From SFEL01 sp964392455 (GTDB taxonomy: Bacteria > Bacillota > Clostridia > Christensenellales > CAG-138), in NCBI GenBank assembly GCA_964392455.1, contig CAYMPG010000002.1, positions 42,183 to 106,182 of the forward strand: a DNA stretch of 64,000 nucleotides, given 5' to 3'. The notes under the pieces were generated by a model. It was not told the origin of the DNA and did not search any database. It saw nothing but the letters and a program-made list of their open reading frames with translations. The translations under genes were made by a program, and so were the position numbers. Below are positions 57,398 through 64,000 of this stretch, in pieces (the stretch's first letter is position 1; each line of letters starts with the position of its first letter).

Positions 57398-58675
57398 CTA
57401 TGCAAGGGGATCGGGGGTAGAGGTGTAGGCAGGCATATTACTGGAATAGTAGTAATAGTTGCCGTCTGCGCCCTGATAAATGGTGGGAGTGCGTGGGGGC
57501 AGGGATGCGCCGGGCTTAAGGAGGGGCGCTTCCTCCGCCTCCTGGGCGGAAAGGAATATAAACTCATGGAGCCTTGCGGCATTTGCAGGTATATCTGCAA
57601 GCACTACGGATTTTCTGTCGTACTTTGCGGATTTATAGGTATCGTCTGCCGGTATGCGGCAGTGCAGCATGCCGCCTATATCCATGCCCAGCACCTTGGT
57701 GGCGCAGTCTATAATGCGCTGGTTTGTCATATTGGTCTCCACCATAGGCAGTATTTTTTGTATAAGGTCAAGCTGCTTGCCGGCATCCATGGAGCGGAAT
57801 TTGGCGTAGATATTATTCAGCAGCTTAAACTGGCGCTCTGTGCGGGAAAAGTCGCTGTCTATCTTGCGTACACGGGCGTAGCCCAGGGCCTGCTTGCCGC
57901 TGAGTTTAACATTGCCCGCCTCTGCAAATATGAACCCATCCCATGTATCCTCAATGCCCCGCTGCTTGTTAAGGCCGGCAATGCAGTCATTGGCGGCGCT
58001 TATTTCCTCAGCGGTCATTCTCACGGTAACGCCGCCTATTTCATCCACTATCTTTTCAAACATGGAGAAATCCACCAGCACGTATTCCTTAAGGTCAAGG
58101 CAGAAGTTGCTGTTTATTGTGTCAAACAGCAGCTCTGTGCCGCCCCGCACTGCGGCGGAATTCAGCTTGCCGTAGCCCTCGCCCGGGATATTTATCAGCA
58201 TATCCCGCATTATGGTGGTGAGCTTGAGGCTGTTGTGCAGGGTGTCTATGGTGGCAATGAGCATGGTATCCGTATTGGAGTTGCCCGAGGAGGAACGCCT
58301 GTCCACCCCTATGAGCAAAACGTGGATAAACCGCTCATCCTCCCGGTTTGCCTCCATTGTGGAGCGGGTAACGGCATCCAGCCAGGTCTGCTCATACAGC
58401 TCGCTCATGGGTATGGGCGTGGGCACGGGGGTGGCAGAGGGAGCCGGGGTGGCGTCTGAGGTGGGCAGGGGCGCAGGGGTGATAAGTATATCATCCTCCA
58501 TTGCTTCGAATATTGGGGAGCCGCCCGGCCTGTTTATGCTGTTAAGCAGGCGCAGCCCAAACAGCGCCACGGCTATAAGCGCAGCGCATATCACGCCCAG
58601 CAGTATCCATATGATTTTTTTGCTGCGGGGGCTGTCAGCCTCGGTTATTTCGTCATTGTATTTTTCCTGTTCCAT
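57398..58675 (-). CDS. LytR-CpsA-Psr (LCP) family wall-polymer ligase
   Basis: Membrane enzyme that attaches teichoic-acid-like or capsular polymers to peptidoglycan. The 425 residues comprise a short acidic cytoplasmic start, one helix (about 20-45), a Pro/Thr linker (70-90) and the LCP domain (about 115-340). LCP blocks include HVLLIGVDRRSSSGNSNTDTMLIATID (in part), TIMRDMLINIPG, DFSMFEKIVDEIGGV and YARVRKIDSDFSRTERQ. The C-terminal tail is Pro/Tyr-rich. It has a clear promoter and is divergent from a methyltransferase gene. Confidence 0.93.
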   Translation of the reverse strand: MEQEKYNDEITEADSPRSKKIIWILLGVICAALIAVALFGLRLLNSINRPGGSPIFEAMEDDILITPAPLPTSDATPAPSATPVPTPIPMSELYEQTWLDAVTRSTMEANREDERFIHVLLIGVDRRSSSGNSNTDTMLIATIDTLHNSLKLTTIMRDMLINIPGEGYGKLNSAAVRGGTELLFDTINSNFCLDLKEYVLVDFSMFEKIVDEIGGVTVRMTAEEISAANDCIAGLNKQRGIEDTWDGFIFAEAGNVKLSGKQALGYARVRKIDSDFSRTERQFKLLNNIYAKFRSMDAGKQLDLIQKILPMVETNMTNQRIIDCATKVLGMDIGGMLHCRIPADDTYKSAKYDRKSVVLADIPANAARLHEFIFLSAQEAEEAPLLKPGASLPPRTPTIYQGADGNYYYYSSNMPAYTSTPDPLA

Positions 58676-58716
58676 TGTTTTAAGGTACCTCTGTGGTTGG
58701 TTTGTTATTCAATGTA

Positions 58717-58745
58717 ATTATACTACTTTAGACAGCCTGTGGCAA
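58717..58745 (-). promoter_or_regulatory. Promoter of the LCP gene
   Basis: Minus strand: -35 TTGCCA (58745-58740), 17-bp spacer, -10 TATAAT (58722-58717). Confidence 0.78.
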
Positions 58746-58766
58746 TTATTGCGCCCCCCTGGCCTA

Positions 58767-58795
58767 TTGCTAAGAGGAAAAAGATGGGGTATATT
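58767..58795 (+). promoter_or_regulatory. Promoter of the methyltransferase-hslO run
   Basis: -35 TTGCTA (58767-58772), 17-bp spacer, -10 TATATT (58790-58795). Confidence 0.55.
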
Positions 58796-58825
58796 ATTCA
58801 TATAAGATGATAACATAGGTGTATT

Positions 58826-59560
58826 ATGCAGATGTACGGAGAATTTGCGGGGCTTTATGATCCCCTCATGAAGGATGTGGATTACGACAGGTGGGCGGAG
58901 TATATAGCCTCCTTCCTGCCGGAGGGCAGCCTGCGTATTGCGGATTGTGCCTGCGGCACAGGAGAAATCACCCTGCGCCTTGCAGGGCGGGGGCATATGC
59001 TTACCGGAGTGGATATATCCGAGGATATGCTGAGGGTAGCCTCTGAAAAGGCCAGAAAGGCCGCCCTGAAGATACCCTTCGTATGCCAGGATATGGCAGG
59101 GCTTACCCTTCATCGGCCTCAGGATGCCATAGTCTGCGCCTGCGATGGGGTGAATTATCTGGACAGCCTGGAGGAAGCACAGAGCTTCTTCACAGCGGCC
59201 AATGGGGCGCTGAAGCCGGGTGGGCTGCTGCTGTTTGACATATCCTCAAGGTACAAGCTGGAAAAGGTGCTGGATTGCAATACCTTTGCCGAGGACGATG
59301 GGGAGCGGGCATATATATGGAAAAACTGCTATGACCCCCAGAGCCAGCTCATATCCATGGAGCTGAGCTTTTATCAAAGGCAGGGCCAGCTCTACCGCCG
59401 CTTTGAAGAAAAACACATACAGCGGGCCCACAGTGCAGAGGAGCTGCTGAAGGGGCTGGAGCAGGAGGGCTTTGAGGCGGCGGCATACAGATTCCTTACC
59501 AGAGAGCCACCCCACGAAAACGACCTTCGCATACAGTTTATCGGGAGGAAAGCACAGTGA
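58826..59560 (+). CDS. Class I SAM-dependent methyltransferase
   Basis: A 244-residue soluble methyltransferase with the SAM-binding CACGTGEITLRLA near 42, the acidic GVDISEDML near 62 and LKPGGLLLFDI near 130. The substrate is not predictable. First gene of a five-gene run with short gaps or overlaps; its last codons overlap the metzincin gene (GTGA). No clear Shine-Dalgarno precedes the ATG at 58826. Confidence 0.85.
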   Translation: MQMYGEFAGLYDPLMKDVDYDRWAEYIASFLPEGSLRIADCACGTGEITLRLAGRGHMLTGVDISEDMLRVASEKARKAALKIPFVCQDMAGLTLHRPQDAIVCACDGVNYLDSLEEAQSFFTAANGALKPGGLLLFDISSRYKLEKVLDCNTFAEDDGERAYIWKNCYDPQSQLISMELSFYQRQGQLYRRFEEKHIQRAHSAEELLKGLEQEGFEAAAYRFLTREPPHENDLRIQFIGRKAQ

Positions 59561-60168
59561 AGCCCCTTGAGCTGTATATGGAGGAGGGCCGGGTGATATG
59601 CGCCTTTACCCTGTATATAGACGTAAGGGCCGGAGAGCCTGAGGAAATGAAGGAGCTTATAATACGGGGCCTTAAGCGTATGGAGGGAATATACCATACG
59701 GAGGACGGCCCTGTGGAAATAGGCATAAGGGCTGCCCTTGTTGATAGATTCTCCCTTGGGGCGGTAAATGTGCGGGTTGAGGACAAGACGCCCGTGATAC
59801 GCAAATGGTACAGCCCTCACATAAACGTGAGCCGGGCGTATGTATATGCAAGATACCGTGGCCTTATGAAGCTCACAAGGTACCTTTGGAAAAGGCCGGA
59901 TGTATTTATAAACCTGTCCGGCAGGGATATGCAGAACCCACGCAATCAGGCCATAGCGGCGGCAGTTGTGCAGCATGAATTTGGCCATGTGCTGGGATTC
60001 CGGGATAAGTACAAATGTAAAAAGCATAAATTCATCAAGCGCAGCCCGGATGTGGCCGACAGGGACATTATGTATCGGGTTGGGGACGCTCAGGGATTTA
60101 TGGAATATCATATAAAAAGGCTGAAAGAATGCGCCATGAGGGGAAGGCTTCCCTTCAGGGGCATATGA
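59557..60168 (+). CDS. Predicted cytoplasmic metzincin-like zinc peptidase
   Basis: A 203-residue protein with the zinc motif HEFGHVLGFRD (HExxHxxGxxD; His140, Glu141, His144, Asp150) and a following DIMY Met-turn (Met172), the two marks of metzincins. It has no signal peptide or membrane helix, so it should act in the cytoplasm. A Lys-rich loop (KYKCKKHKFIK) separates motif and Met-turn. The start is GTG overlapping the methyltransferase stop, with GGGAGGAAAG upstream. Substrate unknown; the redox chaperone gene hslO follows by 17 bp. Confidence 0.7.
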   Translation: MKPLELYMEEGRVICAFTLYIDVRAGEPEEMKELIIRGLKRMEGIYHTEDGPVEIGIRAALVDRFSLGAVNVRVEDKTPVIRKWYSPHINVSRAYVYARYRGLMKLTRYLWKRPDVFINLSGRDMQNPRNQAIAAAVVQHEFGHVLGFRDKYKCKKHKFIKRSPDVADRDIMYRVGDAQGFMEYHIKRLKECAMRGRLPFRGI

Positions 60169-60184
60169 TACGGAGGATGAGAAA

Positions 60185-61072
60185 ATGGATAAGCTGGTAA
60201 GAGCGCTGATGGCAGAGGATACTGTAAAGCTCATAGCCATATCAGGCAGGGATATATGCGAAAGGGCCAGGGAGCTGCATGGCCTTTCCAGAGTATGCAC
60301 CGCAGCCCTTGGCAGGACTCTGCTCATAACCGATATGATGGGCGCCCAGCTTAAGGGTAATGAGGATAAGCTGACCTCCATAGTAAAGGGAGGAGGCCCA
60401 GCGGGCAATATCGTATGCACCGCCGATAACCAGGGCCATGTAAAGGGCTATATTGAGGAGCCAAAGCTGGAGCTGCCTCTTGGGCCGGATGGCAAGCTGG
60501 ATGTATCTATGGCAGTGGGCTGGTTTGGCGACCTTACCGTGGTAAGGGATCTGGGCATGAAGGAGCCCTATGTGGGCAGGTGCGATATGGTATCCGGCGA
60601 AATAGCCGAGGACTTTGCCCAGTACTTTACAGTCAGCGAGCAGCAGCCCTCCATGGTATACCTTGGCGTAAGGGTAGACCCCCACGATGGCCATGTTCTG
60701 GCGGGCGGCGGCCTTATAGTGCAGCCCCTTCCGCACTGCCCGGATGAGGTGATAGATGCCCTTACCGAGAAGGCCCAGATGGTAAAGATGCTGGCCGGTA
60801 TGCTGGAGAAGGGCATAGAGCTGGAGGACGCCCTGAGAAAGGTATTCGGCAGCATGGATATTACCTTTACAGAAAGCCTTACCCCGGAATTCCGCTGCGA
60901 TTGCAGCCGGGAACGGCTGGAGCGTGTGCTGATATCCCTGGGCGCAGATGAGCTTAAGGACATGATGGAAAAGGAAAAGGGTGCGGAGCTGACCTGCCAT
61001 TTCTGCAATAAGACCTACAGCTTCACGGAGGCCGAGCTCAGCGACCTTTTGAGGGAGGCCGGAAAGGCGTAA
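60185..61072 (+). CDS. hslO: Redox-regulated chaperone Hsp33
   Basis: Holdase activated by oxidation. The 295 residues end with the zinc-binding redox switch, CDCSRERL (near 238) and CHFCNKTY (near 271), four Cys in CxC and CxxC. N-terminal family blocks include GRTLLITDMMGAQLKGNEDKLT and GGPAGNIVCTADNQGHVKGY (in part). GGAGGATG precedes the ATG. In an anaerobe it would guard against oxidative protein damage along with the flavodiiron protein. Confidence 0.97.
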   Translation: MDKLVRALMAEDTVKLIAISGRDICERARELHGLSRVCTAALGRTLLITDMMGAQLKGNEDKLTSIVKGGGPAGNIVCTADNQGHVKGYIEEPKLELPLGPDGKLDVSMAVGWFGDLTVVRDLGMKEPYVGRCDMVSGEIAEDFAQYFTVSEQQPSMVYLGVRVDPHDGHVLAGGGLIVQPLPHCPDEVIDALTEKAQMVKMLAGMLEKGIELEDALRKVFGSMDITFTESLTPEFRCDCSRERLERVLISLGADELKDMMEKEKGAELTCHFCNKTYSFTEAELSDLLREAGKA

Positions 61073-61080
61073 ATAATACC

Positions 61081-62781
61081 ATGACCCATAAACTCAGAGC
61101 CGCTAAGGGAGGAAAGGTGCTCTCCTTTGAGCAGAATGGCGATTTTTACCTTCGCAGCGGCATGACAAAGCTGGATAAAAACGATCTTCTTGGCGCTATG
61201 GCCTGCTACCGCATAGCCCTTGATAAGGACCCTGATAATCCGGAGATAATCCTTGGCATAGCCGAGATACTCACCGCAATGCAGCGCTATGACGAATCCA
61301 ACAGGCTGCTCATGTGCTATTTTACAGATGATCAGCGCCCCAGCGAGGTGTATTTCGGCATGGGCTGCAACTTTATGGCCCAGCAGGAATACGATCAGGC
61401 CCGTATGAGCTTTGATAAATACCTTGAGCTGGAGCCTGAGGGCGAGTTTGCCTATTCTGCCTACGATATGGCGGAGGCCATAGATGACGGCAGCGCCCAG
61501 GAATTTGGCGGCGAGCCGGATAAGGCAAGGGAGGCCGCCGAAAATGCCCGCCGCATGATGGAGCGGGAGGATTTTAAGGGGGCTATAGAGGCCCTTGAAA
61601 AGCTGGTGGAGGAGCAGCCCGAGCTGTCCCTGCCGAGAAATCACCTTGCCCTGGCCTATTATTGCGTACATGATTACGATAAGGCCACCGAGCAGGTGGG
61701 CCAGGTGCTGCGGCAGGATCCATCCAATATACAGGCCCATTGCAACCTTGCAGTATTCATGCGGGGGGCAAGGGATGATCTGGGGCTGAAGCGCGAGGTG
61801 GAGTTCCTAAAAGCCGCCTGCCCTGAGGATATCGATGAGCTGAACCATCTGGGCGTTACCCTTATGGAGGTGCGGGAATTTGAGGCTGCCCTTGGCATAT
61901 TCAAAAAAGTGCAGCAGGCCCGTGCATATGATGCGGGGGTGCTCCACAGGCTGGCCCTGTGCCATTACCATACGGGAGACCCTGCCGCTGCCGCAAGGAT
62001 ATACGACAGGCTCCTGCAAATAGACCGGCAGGATAGCATTGCCGCATATTACCGCAGCGTATGCCGCATGGCGGCCCGGGGAGAGGGCAGGCCTGTGACG
62101 CTGGTGCTGAATTATCAGGTGCCGCCTGAGGAGGTGGTGCAGCGCATACGCCGTATAAATGAGTATATCCACACCCCCAGAGAGCAGCTGCAAAAGCAGT
62201 GGCACAGGGGGAGCGACCTGTATGACGTTACAAAATGGGCACTTACGCTGCCGGATATATCCATAAAGCGGGCCATGCTCAGCTTTATAGCTTCCTTTAA
62301 GGATAAGGAGGCCGAGTGGATACTGAGGGACTTTGCCCTTCAGCGGGAGCATGGCATGGATATAAAGCGGGATGCATTTGCCCTGCTTAAGAGCATGGGC
62401 GCAAGTGAGCCGTATCTTAGCTATGTGAATGGCGAGCTTATGGAGAGCCGGGTGAGCCTTGCGCCGGTGCTGCCAAAGGGTATGCCCAAGGCATATGGCG
62501 AGGTGCTGGAAAGCTGCATGAGCTATATGCGGGGCATAAGGGATAATGATTGTATAACAGAGGCCGTGAAGGTGTGGACAGCATACGTTGAGGGGATTAC
62601 GGGCTATCGCCCTCTTTCAAGGGGGCAGGTGCTGGGCCTTGCAGCGGCAATAGAGTATACCGCATGCCGAAGGCTGGGCACAGAGGTAACAAAGTGGGAG
62701 CTGTGCAGCAAGTACGGCATATCCGTTACCCGCTTTAATAATGCCCTTGCCAAGCTCAGCGATCAGGAGGAGGAAAAATGA
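61081..62781 (+). CDS. TPR-repeat protein
   Basis: A 566-residue soluble protein with about eight tetratricopeptide repeats over residues 15-340 (for example AMACYRIALDKDPDNPEIILGIAEIL and ALGIFKKVQQARAYDAGVLHRLALCHYHTGD, in part). A separate C-terminal domain (about 380-566) ends in a helix-turn-helix-like stretch WELCSKYGISVTRFNNAL. Probably a scaffold; partner unknown. It sits 8 bp after hslO and overlaps the next gene by ATGA. Confidence 0.8.
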   Translation: MTHKLRAAKGGKVLSFEQNGDFYLRSGMTKLDKNDLLGAMACYRIALDKDPDNPEIILGIAEILTAMQRYDESNRLLMCYFTDDQRPSEVYFGMGCNFMAQQEYDQARMSFDKYLELEPEGEFAYSAYDMAEAIDDGSAQEFGGEPDKAREAAENARRMMEREDFKGAIEALEKLVEEQPELSLPRNHLALAYYCVHDYDKATEQVGQVLRQDPSNIQAHCNLAVFMRGARDDLGLKREVEFLKAACPEDIDELNHLGVTLMEVREFEAALGIFKKVQQARAYDAGVLHRLALCHYHTGDPAAAARIYDRLLQIDRQDSIAAYYRSVCRMAARGEGRPVTLVLNYQVPPEEVVQRIRRINEYIHTPREQLQKQWHRGSDLYDVTKWALTLPDISIKRAMLSFIASFKDKEAEWILRDFALQREHGMDIKRDAFALLKSMGASEPYLSYVNGELMESRVSLAPVLPKGMPKAYGEVLESCMSYMRGIRDNDCITEAVKVWTAYVEGITGYRPLSRGQVLGLAAAIEYTACRRLGTEVTKWELCSKYGISVTRFNNALAKLSDQEEEK

Positions 62782-63890
62782 GATTTATAGCTACCTGCAA
62801 AATGGGTCTGGAAAGCACAGTATCCCTTGAGCTGAAGTGGCTTGGCATAGAGGTGGAAAAGGTAGAGGATGCCCGGGTGCTCTTTACCGGCGGCTACGAG
62901 GATATGGCCCGTGCCTGTCTGTGGCTAAGAACCGCAGAGCGGGTATTGATGGAGGTGTCCTCATTTGAGGCAAGGAGCTTTGAGGAGCTATTTCAGGGGG
63001 TCAAGGCCATACGCTGGAAGGATTATCTCAGGCGGGATTCCTTTATCCACGTTAATGGCAAAAGCGCAAAAAGTACCCTTTTCAGCGTATCCGATTGCCA
63101 GAGCATAACCAAAAAGGCCATAGTGGAAAACCTGAAGGAGGCGTACAATACATCGCTACCTGAGACCGGTGCAGAGGTGATAATAGAGATAGGCATACTC
63201 AGGGACGTGGTGACGGTGGCGCTGGATTGCTGCGGCGCAGGGCTGTCAAGGCGGGGCTATCGCACATACAACGTGGCGGCACCCATTGCCGAGAGCCTTG
63301 GCGCAGGCATATTGCTGCTTTCCCGCTACAGGGGAGACAGGCCCCTTATAGACCCCATGTGCGGCAGCGGTACCATGCCCATAGAGGCGGCCATGATAGC
63401 GAAAAACATGGCCCCGGGGGTGAACAGGCTCTTTGCAGCGGAGCAGTGGGCCTTTGCAGATGGGAAAAGGCTGTTTGACAATGCCCGTGCAGATGCACGG
63501 GACAGCGTGCTGGATATAAAGCCTGAGATACTGGGCAGCGATATTGACGAGCGCAGCATAGACCTTTGCAAAAAGCACGCAAAGAAGGCAGGAGTCATGG
63601 TAAACTGGGCAGTTCGCCCATTGAAGGAGCTATCCACCGGCGAATCCAACGGCCTTATCGTATGCAATCCCCCCTACGGCGAGCGTATGCTGGAAAAGCG
63701 TGAGGCCGAGCAGCTTTATCGTGAGATGCGCTCCAAGTTTGATGGGCTGGATAACTGGCAGGTAAGCGTCATCACCGCCTATCGTGAATTTGAAAAGGTA
63801 TACGGCAAGCGGGCAGATAAGCGGCGCAAGCTCAGCAATGGCGGCATGGCCTGCACGCTGTATCAGTTTTTCCGAGAAAGAAAAATATAA
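62778..63890 (+). CDS. THUMP-domain 23S rRNA guanine-N2 methyltransferase-like (YpsC/RlmL N-terminal type)
   Basis: A 370-residue RNA methyltransferase. A ferredoxin-like start and a THUMP domain (about 45-155) are followed by a Rossmann catalytic domain. The SAM site is DPMCGSGTMPIEAAMIA (near 192) and the catalytic motif is CNPPYGERM (near 296), as in N2-guanine methyltransferases. YpsC and the N-terminal half of RlmL modify 23S rRNA, so the same is likely here. Last gene of the run; no terminator is seen before the tRNA promoter. Confidence 0.93.
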   Translation: MRFIATCKMGLESTVSLELKWLGIEVEKVEDARVLFTGGYEDMARACLWLRTAERVLMEVSSFEARSFEELFQGVKAIRWKDYLRRDSFIHVNGKSAKSTLFSVSDCQSITKKAIVENLKEAYNTSLPETGAEVIIEIGILRDVVTVALDCCGAGLSRRGYRTYNVAAPIAESLGAGILLLSRYRGDRPLIDPMCGSGTMPIEAAMIAKNMAPGVNRLFAAEQWAFADGKRLFDNARADARDSVLDIKPEILGSDIDERSIDLCKKHAKKAGVMVNWAVRPLKELSTGESNGLIVCNPPYGERMLEKREAEQLYREMRSKFDGLDNWQVSVITAYREFEKVYGKRADKRRKLSNGGMACTLYQFFRERKI

Positions 63891-63897
63891 AAAACAC

Positions 63898-63926
63898 TTT
63901 ACAAATGCCTCAGGATGTACTATAAT
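63898..63926 (+). promoter_or_regulatory. tRNA promoter
   Basis: -35 TTTACA (63898-63903), 17-bp spacer, -10 TATAAT (63921-63926), 20 bp before the tRNA. Confidence 0.85.
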
Positions 63927-63946
63927 ACTAACGTTGCGAAACGCAT

Positions 63947-64000
63947 GGGGCATTAGCTCAGCTGGTAGAGTGCCACACTGGCAGTGTGGATGTCAGCGGT
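63947..64000 (+). tRNA. tRNA-Ala (anticodon GGC), cut by the window end
   Basis: Acceptor GGGGCAT, D-arm GCTCAGCTGGTAGAGT, anticodon stem CCACA/TGTGG with loop CTGGCAG giving anticodon GGC (reads GCC). The T-arm and 3' end lie beyond the window. Confidence 0.92.

Noticed and set aside
1..64000. CRISPR arrays, insertion sequences, prophage
   Set aside because: No spaced direct-repeat array, transposase, integrase or phage structural gene was seen on either strand.

Overview
The window looks like chromosomal DNA of an anaerobic Gram-positive bacterium (Bacillota, probably class Clostridia) of moderate, roughly 50% GC content. The gene orders pgk-tpiA-gpmI-secG-rnr-smpB and yajC-TIGR04086-recJ-apt-rel-dtd-MBL-hemZ are typical Clostridia blocks. 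Anaerobe markers include a flavodiiron protein, a double-cubane-type dehydratase with its activase, and a group II ECF transporter. Ile is encoded mostly by AUA in ordinary genes and by AUC in genes expected to be highly expressed. No sporulation, phage, CRISPR or IS gene was recognised.

Layout. 1-9050: tail of a duplicated EamA permease, lower glycolysis (pgk, tpiA, gpmI), secG, then rnr-smpB-lysA. 9098-9454: tmRNA, followed by a terminator and an accessory HTH membrane protein. 11059-20128: a salvage region with TenA-like and TudS-like enzymes, a nucleoside hydrolase, an MFS permease, a complete ECF transporter (S, T, A, A), a uridine-phosphorylase-like enzyme and a FucI-like isomerase. 20317-22173: ECF sigma factor and RsgI/PepSY-type anti-sigma partner. 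22231-24745 (minus): GtrA, and a double-cubane protein with its activase. 25003-28648: flavodiiron protein, a small membrane protein, and the serC-serA operon. 29015-39368: YegP-like protein, zinc-ribbon protein, L,D-transpeptidase with a lipoprotein, transketolase, two EamA permeases, DUF4349 and SIMPL lipoproteins, DUF2156 protein. 39506-48164: yajC to hemZ housekeeping block. 48252-52017: three small regulatory modules (AbrB-type regulator with glycosyltransferase; DUF421/DUF4363; XRE-S24 repressor divergent from a tiny membrane protein). 52270-63890: PQQ-like surface protein, hflX-tmk, an LCP/M15 cell-wall pair, and a methyltransferase-metzincin-hslO-TPR-rRNA methyltransferase run. 63947 to the end: a cut tRNA-Ala(GGC).

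How genes work together. RNase R, SmpB and tmRNA form the ribosome-rescue set, with lysA inserted between smpB and ssrA. The most promising system is 11059-20128. Its desulfidase-like protein keeps the three Cys of the TudS/DUF523 family and lies beside an ECF transporter of the uncharacterised CD3073 type and two nucleoside-cleaving enzymes, so I infer uptake and dismantling of a modified, possibly sulfur-containing, nucleoside. Other points of interest are an S24 repressor with Cys in place of the catalytic Ser and dyads in both divergent promoters, a JAMM motif fused to HflX, a cytoplasmic metzincin, and a perfect 12-bp palindrome on an AbrB-glycosyltransferase promoter.
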